Source: Hydractinia symbiolongicarpus (taxonomy: Eukaryota; Cnidaria; Hydrozoa; Anthoathecata; Hydractiniidae). From it: DNA of 64,000 nt. Where the stretch lies: assembly GCF_029227915.1 (NCBI RefSeq), contig NC_079881.1, positions 25,335,501 through 25,399,500 on the forward strand, in the 5' to 3' direction. Both the position numbers and the translations under genes were made by a program. The notes under the pieces were generated by a model. The model was given only the letters and a program-made list of their open reading frames with translations, made no database searches and was not told where the DNA came from. Shown piece after piece: positions 26,301-39,650 of the stretch; the stretch's first letter is position 1, and every line of letters starts with the position of its first letter.

Positions 26301-27970
26301 TTTACGGCAAATCGCGGGTTTTCGTTTGCCGGCGATTAAACTCCTTTTATTCAGCGTCTCATAAAAAATGAAATCATTTTTGAAAACTACAAGTCTCATG
26401 CGTTTTAATGGTAAAAAATTAATTTAAAAAATCGTTCGGAAAATGAGTTTACTTCCTGGGTACTTTCTTTGCATACATTCGACTATACGGGCCAAGCCCG
26501 GGATTTACGGGAAATCGCGGGTTTTCGTTGGCCGGCGATTAAACTCCTTTTATTCAGCGTCTCATCAAAAACGAAATCATTTTTAAAAACTACAAGTCTC
26601 ATGCGTTTTAGTGGTGAAAAAATAATTTAAAAAATCATTCGGGAAATGAGTTTACTCCCAGTTTACTTTCTTTGTATACATTCGACTATACAGGTCAAGC
26701 CCGGGATTTACGGGAAATCGCGGGTTTTCGTTGGCCGGCGATTAAACTCCTTTTATTCAGCGTCTCATCAAAAATGAAATCATTTTTGAAAACTACAAGT
26801 CTCATGCGTTTTAATGGTAAAAAATTAATTTAAAAAATCGTTCGGAAAATGAGTTTACTCCAGTTTACTTTCTTTGTATACATTTGACTATACGGGTCAA
26901 GCCCGGGATTTACGGCAAATCGCGGGTTTTCGTTTGCCTGCGATTAAACTCCTTTTATTCAGCGTCTCATCAAAAATGAAATCATTTTTGAAAACTACAA
27001 GTCTCATGCGTTTTAGTGGTGAAGAAATAATTTAAAAAATCGTTCGGGAAATGAGTTTACTCCCTGGGTATATTCTTTGTATACATTCGACTATACGGCC
27101 CAGCCCGGGATTTACGGGAAATCGCGGGTTTTCGTTGGCCGGCGATTAAACTCCTTTTATTCAGCGTCTCATCAAAAACGAAATCATTTTTAAAAACTAC
27201 AAGTCTCGTGCGTCTTAGTGGTGAAGAAATAATTTAAAAAATCATTCGGGAAATGAGTTTACCCCCAGTTTACTTTCTTTGTATACATTCGACTATACGG
27301 GTCAAGCCCGGGATTTACGGCAAATCGCGGGTTTTCGTTTGCCGGCGATTAAACTTCTTTTATTCAGCGTCTCAATAAAAATTAAATCATTTTTGAAAAG
27401 TACCAGTCTCATGCGTTTTGGTGGCAAAAATATAATTTAAAGAATCGTTCGGGAAATGAGTTTACTCCCTGCGTACTTTCTTTGTATACTTTTGACTATA
27501 CGGGCCGGGTCCGGGATTTACGGGAAATCGCGGGTTTTCCTTTGCCGGAGATTAAACTCCTTTTATTCAGCGTCTCATCAAAAATGAAATCATTTTGGAA
27601 AACTACAAGTCTCGTGCGTTTTAGTGGTGAAGAAATAATTTAAAAAATCGTTCGGGAAATAAGTTTACTCCCTGGGTACTTTCTTTGTATACATTCGACT
27701 ATACGGGTCAAGCCCGGGATTTACGGCAAATCGCGAGTTTTCGTTTGCCGGCGATTAAACTCCTTTTATTCAGCGTCTCATCAAAAACGAAATCATTTTT
27801 GAAAACTACAAGTCTCATGCGTTTTAATGGTAAAAAATTAATTTAAAAAATCGTTCGGAAAATGAGTTTACTCCAGTTTACTTTCTTTGTATACATTTGA
27901 CTATACGGGTCAAGCCCGGGATTTACGGCAAATCGCGGGTTTTCGTTTGCCGGCGATTAAACTCCTTTTA
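26300..27970. repeat. Right copy of the 1,621-bp duplication
   Basis: Partner of 24,680-26,300. It ends where CTCATAAAAAATG is replaced by CTCATCAAAAATG. Confidence 0.82.
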
Positions 27971-30900
27971 TTCAGCGTCTCATCAAAAATGAAATCATTT
28001 TTGAAAACTACAAGTCTCATGCGTTTTAGTGGTGAAGAAATAATTCAAAAAATCGTTCGGGAAATGAGTTTACTCCCTGGGTATATTCTTTGTATACATT
28101 CGACTATACGGCCAAGCCCGGGATTTACGGGAAATCGCGGGTTTTCGTTGGCCGGCGATTAAACACCTTTTTATTCAGCGTCTCATCAAAAACGAAATCA
28201 TTTTTAAAAACTACAAGTCTCATGCGTTTTAGTGGTGAAAAAATAATTTAAAAAATCGTTCGGGAAATGAGTTTACTCCCTGGGTACTTTCTTTGTATAC
28301 TTTTGACTATACGGGTCAAGTCCGGGATTTACGGCAAATCGCGGGTTTTCGTTTGCCGGCGATTAAACTCCTTTTATTCAGCGTCTCATAAAAAATGAAA
28401 TCATTTTTGAAAACTACAAGTCTCATGCGTTTTAATGGTAAAAAATTAATTTAAAAAATCGTTCGGAAAATGAGTTTATTTCCTGGGTACTTTCTTTGCA
28501 TACATTCGACTATACGGGCCAAGCCCGGGATTTACGGGAAATCGCGGGTTTTCGTTTGCCGGCGATTAAACTTCTTTTATTCAGCGTCTCAATAAAAATT
28601 AAATCATTTTTGAAAAGTACCAGTCTCATGCGTTTTAGTAGTGAAAATATGATTTAAAGAATCGTTCGGGAAATGAGTTTACTCCCTGCGTACTTTCTTT
28701 GTATACTTTTGACTATACGGGACGGGTCCGGGATTTACGGGAAATCGCGGGTTTTCCTTTGCCGGAGATTAAACTCCTTTTATTCAGCGTCTCATCAAAA
28801 ATGAAATCATTTTTGAAAACTACAAGTCTCGTGCGTTTTAGTGGTGAAAAAATAATTTAAAAAATCGTTCGGGAAATGAGTTTACTCCCAGGGTACTTTC
28901 TTTGTATTCATTCGACTATACGGGTCAAGCCCGGGATTTACGGCAAATTGCGGGTTTTCGTTTGCCGGCGATTAAACTCCTTTTATTCAGCGTCTCATCA
29001 AAAACGAAATCATTTTTGAAAACTACAAGTCTCATGCGTTTTAGTGGTGAAAAATAATTTAAAGAATCGTTTGGGAAATGAGTTTACTCCCTGGGTACTT
29101 TCTTTGTATACTTTTCACTGTACGGGCCGAGTCCGTGATATACGGAAAATCGCAGGTTTTCGATTGCCGGCGATTAAACTCCTTTTATTCAGCGTCTCAT
29201 CAAAAATGAAATCATTTTTGAAAACTACAAGTCTTATGCGTTTTAATGGTAAAAAATTAATTTAAAAAATCGTTCGGAAAATGAGTTTACTCCAGTTTAC
29301 TTTCTTTGTATACATTTGACTATACGGGTCAAGCCCGGGATTTACGGCAAATCGCGGGTTTTCGTTTGCCGGCGATTAAACTCCTTTTATTCAGCGTCTC
29401 ATCAAAAATGAAATCATTTTTGAAAACTACAAGTCTCATGCGTTTTAGTGGTGAAGAAATAATTTAAAAAATCGTTCGGGAAATGAGTTTACTCCCTGGG
29501 TATATTCTTTGTATACATTCGACTATACGGCCAAGCCCGGGATTTACGGGAAATCGCGGGTTTTCGTTGGCCGGCGATTAAACTCCTTTTATTCAGCGTC
29601 TCATCAAAAACGCAATCATTTTTAAAAACTACAAGTCTCATGCGTTTTAGTGGTGAAAAAATAATTTAAAAAATCATTCGGGAAATGAGTTTACTCCCAG
29701 TTTACTTTCTTTGTATACATTCGACTATACAGGTCAAGCCCGGGATTTACGGGAAATCGCGGGTTTTCGTTGGCCGGCGATTAAACTCCTTTTATTCAGC
29801 GTCTCATCAAAAACGAAATCATTTTTAAAAACTACAAGTCTCGTGCGTCTTAGTGGTGAAGAAATAATTTAAAAAATCATTCGGGAAATGAGTTTACCCC
29901 CAGTTTACTTTCTTTGTATACATTCGACTATACGGGTCAAGCCCGGGATTTACGGCAAATCGCGGGTTTTCGTTTGCCGGCGATTAAACTTCTTTTATTC
30001 AGCGTCTCAATAAAAATTAAATCATTTTTGAAAAGTACCAGTCTCATGCGTTTTGGTGGTAAAAATATAATTTAAAGAATCGTTCGGGAAATGAGTTTAC
30101 TCCCTGCGTACTTTCTTTGTATACTTTTGACTATACGGGCCGGGTCCGGGATTTACGGGAAATCGCGGGTTTTCCTTTGCCGGAGATTAAACTCCTTTTA
30201 TTCAGCGTCTCATCAAAAATGAAATCATTTTTGAAAACTACAAGTCTCGTGCGTTTTAGTGGTGAAAAAATAATTTAAAAAATCGTTTGGGAAATGAGTT
30301 AACTCCCTGGGTACTTTCTTTGTATACATTCGACTATACGGGTCAAGCCCGGGATTTACGGCAAATCGCGGGTTTTCGTTTGCCGGCGATTAAACTCCTT
30401 TTATTCAGCGTCTCATCAAAAATGAAATCATTTTTGAAAACTACAAGTCTCGTGCGTTTTAGTGGTGAAAAAATAATTTAAAAAATCGTTCGGGAAATGA
30501 GTTTACTCCCAGGGTACTTTCTTTGTATACATTTGACTATACGGGTCAAGCCCGGGATTTACGGCAAATCGCGGGTTTTCGTTTGCCGGCGATTAAACTC
30601 CTTTTATTCAGCGTCTCATCAAAAACGAAATCATTTTTGAAAACTACAAGTCTCATGCGTTTTAGTGGTGAAAAATAATTTAAAGAATCGTTTGGGAAAT
30701 GAGTTTACTCCCTGGGTACTTTCTTTGTATACTTTTCACTGTACGGGCCGAGTCCGTGATATACGGAAAATCGCGGGTTTTCGATTGCCGGCGATTAAAC
30801 TCCTTTTATTCAGCGTCTCATCAAAAATGAAATCATTTTTGAAAACTACAAGTCTTATGCGTTTTAATGGTAAAAAATTAATTTAAAAAATCGTTCGGCA

Positions 30901-31134
30901 AATGAGTTTACTCCAGTTTACTTTCTTTGTATACATTTGACTATACGGGTCATGCCCGGGATTTACGGCAAATCGCGGGTTTTCGTTTGCCGGCGATTAA
31001 ACTCCTTTTATTCAGCGTCTCATCAAAAATGAAATCATTTTTGAAAACTACAAGTCTCATGCGTTTTAGTGGTGAAGAAATAATTTAAAAAAACGTTCGG
31101 GAAATGAGTTTACTCCCTGGGTATATTCTTTGTA

Positions 31135-33250
31135 TACATTCGACTATACGGCCAAGCCCGGGATTTACGGGAAATCGCGGGTTTTCGTTGGCCGGCGATT
31201 AAACTCCTTTTATTCAGCGTCTCATCAAAAACGAAATCATTTTTAAAAACTACAAGTCTCATGCGTTTTAGTGGTGAAAAAATAATTTAAAAAATCGTTC
31301 GGGAAATGAGTTTACTCCCAGTTTACTTTCTTTGTATACATTCGACTATACAGGTCAAGCCCGGGATTTCGGGAAATCGCGGGTTTTCGTTGGCCGGCGA
31401 TTAAACTACTTTTATTCAGCGTCTCATCAAAAACGAAATCATTTTTAAAAACTACAAGTCTCGTGCGTCTTAGTGGTGAAGAAATAATTTAAAAAATCAT
31501 TCGGGAAATGAGTTTACCCCCAGTTTACTTTCTTTGTATACATTCGACTATACGGGTCAAGCCCGGGATTTACGGCAAATCGCGGGTTTTCGTTTGCCGG
31601 CGATTAAACTTCTTTTATTCAGCGTCTTAATAAAAATTAAATCATTTTTGAAAAGTACCAGTCTCATGCGTTTTGGTGGTAAAAATATAATTTAAAGAAT
31701 CGTTCGGGAAATGAGTTTACTCCCTGCGTACTTTCTTTGTATAATTTTGACTATACGGGCCGGGTCCGGGATTTACGGGAAATCGCGGGTTTTCCTTTGC
31801 CGGAGATTAAACTCCTTTTATTCAGCGTCTCATCAAAAATGAAATCATTTTTGAAAACTACAAGTCTCTTGCGTTTTAGTGGTGAAAAAATAATTTAAAA
31901 AATCGTTCGGGAAATGAGTTTACTCCCTGGGTACTTTCTTTGTATACATTCGACTATACGGGTCAAGCCCGGGATTTACGGCAAATCGCGGGTTTTCGTT
32001 TGCCGGCGATTAAACTCCTTTTATTCAGCGTCTCATCAAAAACGAAATCATTTTTGAAAACTACAAGTCTCATGCGTTTTAATGGTAAAAAATTAATTTA
32101 AAAAATCGTTCGGAAAATGAGTTTACTCCAGTTTACTTTCTTTGTATACATTTGACTATACGGGTCAAGCCCGGGATTTACGGCAAATCGCGGGTTTTCG
32201 TTTGCCGGCGATTAAACTCCTTTTATTCAGCGTCTCATCAAAAACGAAATCATTTTTAAAAACTACAAGTCTCATGCGTTTTAGTGGTGAAGAAATAATT
32301 TAAAAAATCGTTCGGGAAATGAGTTTACTCCCTGGGTATTTTCTTTGTATACATTCGACTATACGGCCAAGCCCGGGATTTACGTGAAAGCGCGGGTTTT
32401 CGTTTGCCGGCGATTAAACTCCTTTTATTCAGCGTCTCATCAAAAACGAAATCATTTTTGAAAACTACAAGTCTCATGCGTTTTAGTGGTGAAAAATAAT
32501 TTAGAGAATCGTTCGGGAAATGAGTTTACTCCCTGGGTACTTTCTTTGTATACTTTTGACTATACGGGCCGAGTCCGGGATTTACGGGAAATCGCGGGTT
32601 TTCGTTTGCCGGCGATTAAACTCCTTTTATTCAGCGTCTCATAAAAAATGAAATCATTTTTGCAAATTACAAGTCTCATGCGTCTTAGTGGTGGAAAAAT
32701 AATTTAAAAAATCGTTCGGGAAATGAGTTTACTTCCGGGGTACTTTCTTTGTATACATTCGACTATACGGGCCAAGCCCGGGATTTACGGGAAATCGCGG
32801 GTTTTCGTTTGCCGGCGATTAAACTTCTTTTATTCAGCGTCTCAATAAAAATTAAATCATTTTTGAAAAGTACCAGTCTCATGCGTTTTAGTGGTGAAAA
32901 TATAATTTAAAGAATCGTTCGGGAAATGAGTTTACTCCCTGCGTACTTTCTTTGTATACTTTTGACTATACGGCCGGGTCCGGGATTTACGGGAAATCGC
33001 GGGTTTTCCTTTGCCGGAGATTAAACTCCTTTTATTCAGCGTCTCATCAAAAATGAAATCATTTTTGAAAACTACAAGTCTCGTGCGTTTTAGTGGTGAA
33101 AAAATAATTTATAAAATCGTTCGGGAAATGAGTTTACTCCCTGGGTACTTTCTTTGTATACATTCGACTATACGGGTCAAGCCCGGGATTTACGGCAAAT
33201 CGCGGGTTTTCGTTTGCCGGCGATTAAACTCCTTTTATTCAGCGTCTCAT
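31135..33250. repeat. Left copy of a 2,429-bp-spaced duplication (~10.5 monomers matched)
   Basis: It matches 33,564-35,680 at constant offset 2,429. Shared rare marks are TTAAACTACT (31,401 and 33,830), TACGTGAAAGCGCGGG (32,381 and 34,810) and TGCAAATTAC (32,661 and 35,090). The copies part at ATCGTTCTTG against ATCATTTTTG. Confidence 0.82.
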
Positions 33251-33563
33251 CAAAAATGAAATCGTTCTTGAAAACTACAAGTCTTATGCGTTTTAATGGT
33301 AAATAATTAATTTAAAAAATCGTTCGGGAAATGAGTTTACTCCCAGTTTACTTTCTTTGTATACATGTGACTATACGGATCAAGCCCGGATTTACGGCAA
33401 ATCGCGGGTTTTCGTTTGCCGGCGATTAAACTCCTTTTATTCAGCGTCTCATCAAAAATGAAATCATTTTTGAAAACTACAAGTCTCATGCGTTTTAGTG
33501 GTGAAGAAATAATTTAAAAAATCGTTCGGGAAATGAGTTTACTCCCTGGGTATATTCATTGTA
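33251..33563. repeat. Short segment repeated ~2,835 bp downstream (36,086-36,400)
   Basis: The rare marks ATCGTTCTTGAAAAC (33,261 and 36,096), ACATGTGACTATACGGATCAAG (split here by offset) and TATATTCATTG (33,551 and 36,387) recur together at offset 2,835-2,836. The segment sits exactly between the two copies of the 2,429-bp-spaced duplication and returns after the second, which suggests that a single larger event of about 14 monomers was partly overwritten. Confidence 0.72.
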
Positions 33564-35680
33564 TACATTCGACTATACGGCCAAGCCCGGGATTTACGGG
33601 AAATCGCGGGTTTTCGTTGGCCGGCGATTAAACTCCTTTTATTCAGCGTCTCATCAAAAACGAAATCATTTTTAAAAACTACAAGTCTCATGCGTTTTAG
33701 TGGTGAAAAAATAATTTAAAAAATCGTTCGGGAAATGAGTTTACTCCCAGTTTACTTTCTTTGTATACATTCGACTATACAGGTCAAGCCCGGGATTTCG
33801 GGAAATCGCGGGTTTTCGTTGGCCGGCGATTAAACTACTTTTATTCAGCGTCTCATCAAAAACGAAATCATTTTTAAAAACTACAAGTCTCGTGCGTCTT
33901 AGTGGTGAAGAAATAATTTAAAAAATCATTCGGGAAATGAGTTTACCCCCAGTTTACTTTCTTTGTATACATTCGACTATACGGGTCAAGCCCGGGATTT
34001 ACGGCAAATCGCGGGTTTTCGTTTGCCGGCGATTAAACTTCTTTTATTCAGCGTCTTAATAAAAATTAAATCATTTTTGAAAAGTACCAGTCTCATGCGT
34101 TTTGGTGGTAAAAATATAATTTAAAGAATCGTTCGGGAAATGAGTTTACTCCCTGCGTACTTTCTTTGTATAATTTTGACTATACGGGCCGGGTCCGGGA
34201 TTTACGGGAAATCGCGGGTTTTCCTTTGCCGGAGATTAAACTCCTTTTATTCAGCGTCTCATCAAAAATGAAATCATTTTTGAAAACTACAAGTCTCTTG
34301 CGTTTTAGTGGTGAAAAAATAATTTAAAAAATCGTTCGGGAAATGAGTTTACTCCCTGGGTACTTTCTTTGTATACATTCGACTATACGGGTCAAGCCCG
34401 GGATTTACGGCAAATCGCGGGTTTTCGTTTGCCGGCGATTAAACTCCTTTTATTCAGCGTCTCATCAAAAACGAAATCATTTTTGAAAACTACAAGTCTC
34501 ATGCGTTTTAATGGTAAAAAATTAATTTAAAAAATCGTTCGGAAAATGAGTTTACTCCAGTTTACTTTCTTTGTATACATTTGACTATACGGGTCGAGCC
34601 CGGGATTTACGGCAAATCGCGGGTTTTCGTTTGCCGGCGATTAAACTCCTTTTATTCAGCGTCTCATCAAAAACGAAATCATTTTTAAAAACTACAAGTC
34701 TCATGCGTTTTAGTGGTGAAGAAATAATTTAAAAAATCGTTCGGGAAATGAGTTTACTCCCTGGGTATTTTCTTTGTATACATTCGACTATACGGCCAAG
34801 CCCGGGATTTACGTGAAAGCGCGGGTTTTCGTTTGCCGGCGATTAAACTCCTTTTATTCAGCGTCTCATCAAAAACGAAATCATTTTTGAAAACTACAAG
34901 TCTCATGCGTTTTAGTGGTGAAAAATAATTTAGAGAATCGTTCGGGAAATGAGTATACTCCCTGGGTACTTTCTTTGTATACTTTTGACTATACGGGCCG
35001 AGTCCGGGATTTACGGGAAATCGCGGGTTTTCGTTTGCCGGCGATTAAACTCCTTTTATTCAGCGTCTCATAAAAAATGAAATCATTTTTGCAAATTACA
35101 AGTCTCATGCGTCTTAGTGGTGGAAAAATAATTTAAAAAATCGTTCGGGAAATGAGTTTACTTCCGGGGTACTTTCTTTGTATACATTCGACTATACGGG
35201 CCAAGCCCGGGATTTACGGGAAATCGCGGGTTTTCGTTTGCCGGCGATTAAACTTCTTTTATTCAGCGTCTCAATAAAAATTAAATCATTTTTGAAAAGT
35301 ACCAGTCTCATGCGTTTTAGTGGTGAAAATATAATTTAAAGAATCGTTCGGGAAATGAGTTTACTCCCTGCGTACTTTCTTTGTATACTTTTGACTATAC
35401 GGCCGGGTCCGGGATTTACGGGAAATCGCGGGTTTTCCTTTGCCGGAGATTAAACTCCTTTTATTCAGCGTCTCATCAAAAATGAAATCATTTTTGAAAA
35501 CTACAAGTCTCGTGCGTTTTAGTGGTGAAAAAATAATTTAAAAAATCGTTCGGGAAATGAGTTTACTCCCTGGGTACTTTCTTTGTATACATTCGACTAT
35601 ACGGGTCAAGCCCGGGATTTACGGCAAATCGCGGGTTTTCGTTTGCCGGCGATTAAACTCCTTTTATTCAGCGTCTCATC
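33564..35680. repeat. Right copy of the 2,429-bp-spaced duplication
   Basis: Partner of 31,135-33,250. Minor differences occur, for example GAGTATACTCC near 34,952 against GAGTTTACTCC, and GGTCGAGCC near 34,590 against GGTCAAGCC. Confidence 0.82.
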
Positions 35681-36739
35681 AAAAACGAAATCATTTTTGA
35701 AAACTACAAGTCTCATGCGTTTTAGTGGTGAAAAAATAATTTAAAGAATCGTTTGGGAAATGAGGTTACTCCCTGGGTACTTTCTTTGTATACTTTTCAC
35801 TGTACGGGCCGAGTCCGTGATATACGGTAAATCGCGGGTTTTCGATTGCCGGCGATTAAACTCCTTTTATTCAGCGTCTCATCAAAAATGAAATCATTTT
35901 TAAAAACTAAAAGTCTCATGCGTTTTAGTGGTGAAAAAATAATTTAAAGAATCGTTCGGGAAGTGAGTTTACTCCCTGGGTACTTTCTTTGTATACTTTT
36001 GACTATACGGGCCGAGTCCGGGATTTACGGGAAATTGCGGGTTTTCGTTTGCCGGCGATTAAACTCCTTTTATTCAGCGTCTCATCAAAAATGAAATCGT
36101 TCTTGAAAACTACAAGTCTTATGCGTTTTAATGGTAAATAATTAATTTAAAAAATCGTTCGGGAAATGAGTTTACTCCCAGTTTACTTTCTTTGTATACA
36201 TGTGACTATACGGATCAAGCCCGGATTTACGGCAAATCGCGGGTTTTCGTTTGCCGGCGATTAAACTCCTTTTATTCAGCGTCTCATCAAAAATGAAATC
36301 ATTTTTGAAAACTACAAGTCTCATGCGTTTTAGTGGTGAAGAAATAATTTAAAAAATCGTTCGGGAAATGAGTTTACTCCCTGGGTATATTCATTGTATA
36401 CATTCGACTATACGGCCAAGCCCGGGATTTACGGGAAATCGCGGGTTTTCGTTGGCCGGCGATTAAACTCCTTTTATTCAGCGTCTCATCAAAAACGAAA
36501 TCATTTTTAAAAACTACAAGTCTCATGCGTTTTAGTGGTGAAAAAATAATTTAAAAAATCAATCGGGAAATGAGTTTACTCCCAGTTTACTTTCTTTGTA
36601 TACATTCGACTATACGGGTCAAGCCCGGGATTTACGGGAAATCGCGGGTTTTCGTTGGCCGGCGATTAAACTCCTTTTATTCAGCGTCTCATCAAAAACG
36701 AAATCATTTTTAAAAACTACAAGTCTCATGCGTTTTAGT

Positions 36740-39650
36740 GGTGAAAAAATAATTTAAAGAATCGTTTGGGAAATGAGTTTACTCCCTGGGTACTTTCTTT
36801 GTATACTTTTCACTGTACGGGCCGAGTCCGTGATATACGGAAAATCGCGGGTTTTCGTTTGCCGGCGATTAAACTCCTTTTATTCAGCGTCTCATCAAAA
36901 ATGAAATCATTTTTAAAAACTACAAGTCTCATGCGTTTTAGTGGTGAAAAAATAATTTAAAGAATCGTTCGGGAAGTGAGTTTACTCCCTGTGTACTTTC
37001 TTTGTATACTTTTGACTATACGGGCCGAGTCCGGGATTTACGGGAAATTGCGGGTTTTCGTTTGCCGGCGATTAAACTCCTTTTATTCAGCGTCTCATCA
37101 AAAATGAAATCGTTTTTGAAAACTACAAGTCTTATTCGTTTTAACGGTAAAAAATTAATTTAAAAAATCGTTTGGGAAATGAGTTTACTCTCAGTTTACT
37201 TTCTTTGTATACATTTGACTATACGGGTCAAACCCGGGATTTACGGCAAATCGCGGGTTTTCGTTTGCCGGCGATTAAACTCCTTTTATTCAGCGCTTCA
37301 TCAAAAATGAAATCATTTTTAAAAACTACAAGTCTCATGCGTTTTAGTGGTGAAAAAATAATTTAAAGAATCGTTCGGGAAGTGAGTTTACTCCCTGTGT
37401 ACTTTCTTTGTATACTTTTGACTATACGGGCCGAGTCCGGGATTTACGGGAAATTGCGGGTTTTCGTTTGCCGGCGATTAAACTCCTTTTATTCAGCGTC
37501 TCATCAAAAATGAAATCGTTTTTGAAAACTACAAGTCTTATGCGTTTTAATGGTAAAAAATTAATTTAAAAAATCGTTCGGGAAATGAGTGTACTCCCAG
37601 TTTACTTTCTTTGTATACATTTAACTATACGGGTCAAACCCGGGATTTACGGCAAATCGCGGGTTTTCGTTTGCCGGCAATTAAACTCCTTTTACTCAGC
37701 GTCTCATCACAAATGAAATCATTTTTGAAAACTACAAGTCTCATGCGTTTTAGTGGTGAAGAAATCATTTAAAAAAATCGTTCGGGAAGTGAGTTTACTC
37801 CCTGTGTACTTTCTTTGTATACTTTTGACTATACGGGCCGAGTCCGGGATTTACGGGAAATTGCGGGTTTTCGTTTGCCGGCGATTAAACTCCTTTTATT
37901 CAGCGCTTCATCAAAAATGAAATCATTTTTAAAAACTACAAGTCTCATGCGTTTTAGTGGTGAAAAAATAATTTAAAGAATCGTTTGGGAAATGAGTTTA
38001 CTCCCTGGGTACTTTCTTTGTATACTTTTCACTGTACGGGCCGAGTCCGTGATATACGGAAAATCGCGGGTTTTCGTTTGCCGGCGATTAAACTCCTTTT
38101 ATTCAGCGTCTCATCAAAAATGAAATCATTTTTAAAAACTACAAGTCTCATGCGTTTTAGTGGTGAAAAAATAATTTAAAGAATCGTTCGGGAAGTGAGT
38201 TTACTCCCTGTGTACTTTCTTTGTATACTTTTGACTATACGGGCCGAGTCCGGGATTTACGGGAAATTGCGGGTTTTCGTTTGCCGGCGATTAAACTCCT
38301 TTTATTCAGCGTCTCATCAAAAATGAAATCGTTTTTGAAAACTACAAGTCTTATTCGTTTTAACGGTAAAAAATTAATTTAAAAAATCGTTTGGGAAATG
38401 AGTTTACTCTCAGTTTACTTTCTTTGTATACATTTGACTATACGGGTCAAACCCGGGATTTACGGCAAATCGCGGGTTTTTGTTTGCCGGCGATTAAACT
38501 CCTTTTATTCAGCGCTTCATCAAAAATGAAATCATTTTTAAAAACTACAAGTCTCATGCGTTTTAGTGGTGAAAAAATAATTTAAAGAATCGTTCGGGAA
38601 GTGAGTTTACTCCCTGTGTACTTTCTTTGTATACTTTTGACTATACGGGCCGAGTCCTGGATTTACGGGAAATTGCGGGTTTTCGTTTGCCGGCGATTAA
38701 ACTCCTTTTATTCAGCGTCTCATCAAAAATGAAATCGTTTTTGAAAACTACAAGTCTTATTCGTTTTAATGGGAAAAAATTAATTTAAAAAATCGTTCGG
38801 GAAATGAGTGTACTCCCAGTTTACTTTCTTTGTATACATTTAACTATACGGGTCAAACCCGGGATTTACGGCAAATCGCGGGTTTTCGTTTGCCGGCAAT
38901 TAAACTCCTTTTACTCAGCGTCTCATCACAAATGAAATCATTTTTGAAAACTACAAGTCTCATGCGTTTTAGTGGTGAAGAAATAATTTAAAAAAATCGT
39001 TCGGGAAGTGAGTTTACTCCCTGTGTACTTTCTTTGTATACTTTTGACTATACGGGCCGAGTCCGGGATTTACGGGAAATTGCGGGTTTTCGTTTGCCGG
39101 CGATTAAACTCCTTTTATTCAGCGCTTCTTCAAAAATGAAATCATTTTTAAAAACTACAAGTCTCATGCGTTTTAGTGGTGAAAAAATAATTTAAAGAAT
39201 CGTTCGGGAAGTGAGTTTACTCCCTGTGTACTTTCTTTGTATACTTTTGACTATACGGGCCGAGTCCGGGATTTACGGGAAATTGCGGGTTTTCGTTTGC
39301 CGGCGATTAAACTCCTTTTACTCAGCGTCTCATCAAAAATGAAATCGTTTTTGAAAACTACAAGTCTTATGCGTTTTAATGGTAAAAAATTAATTTAAAA
39401 AATCGTTCGGGAAATGAGTGTACTCCCAGTTTACTTTCTTTGTATACATTTAACTATACGGGTCAAACCCGGGATTTACGGCAAATCGCGGGTTTTCGTT
39501 TGCCGGCAATTAAACTCCTTTTACTCAGCGTCTCATCACAAATGAAATCATTTTTGAAAACTACAAGTCTCATGCGTTTTAGTGGTGAAGAAATAATTTA
39601 AAAAAATCGTTCGGGAAATGAGTTTACTCCCTGGGTATTTTCTTTGTATA
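36740..39650 (+). repeat. Array domain III: 1,219-bp hexamer with alternating monomers
   Basis: Monomers run in the order: TTTTCACTGTACGGG type near 36,766; CCCTGTGTAC type; CTCTCAGTTTAC type; CCCTGTGTAC type; GAGTGTACTCCCAG type with CAATTAAAC and TTTTACTCAG; CCCTGTGTAC type. The series repeats from about 37,985 at offset 1,219 and begins to break down near 39,200. The AGCGCTTC variant recurs every 609-610 bp (37,292; 37,902; 38,511; 39,121), a three-monomer sub-period. Every second monomer is the CCCTGTGTAC type, so the array here is effectively dimeric. Confidence 0.82.

Larger units (their letters stand above)
11640..36740 (+). repeat. Array domain II: contains the TCAATAAAAATTAAAT monomer type
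   Basis: This region mixes domain I types with a diverged monomer type. That type carries CTCAATAAAAATTAAATC, a following AAAAGTACCAGTCTC and often TTTAGTAGTGAAAATATG or TTTGGTGGTAAAAATATA. Its first example is near 11,970 and its last near 35,270. The neighbouring monomer usually has CCTTTGCCGGAGATT and CTCGTGCG, so the types travel as a short ordered cassette. Limits are approximate. No gene is present. Confidence 0.75.

Noticed and set aside
36740-39650. A separate satellite family in domain III
   Set aside because: The monomers keep all anchors and the same length; only a few diagnostic bases differ, so this is a subfamily and not a new repeat.
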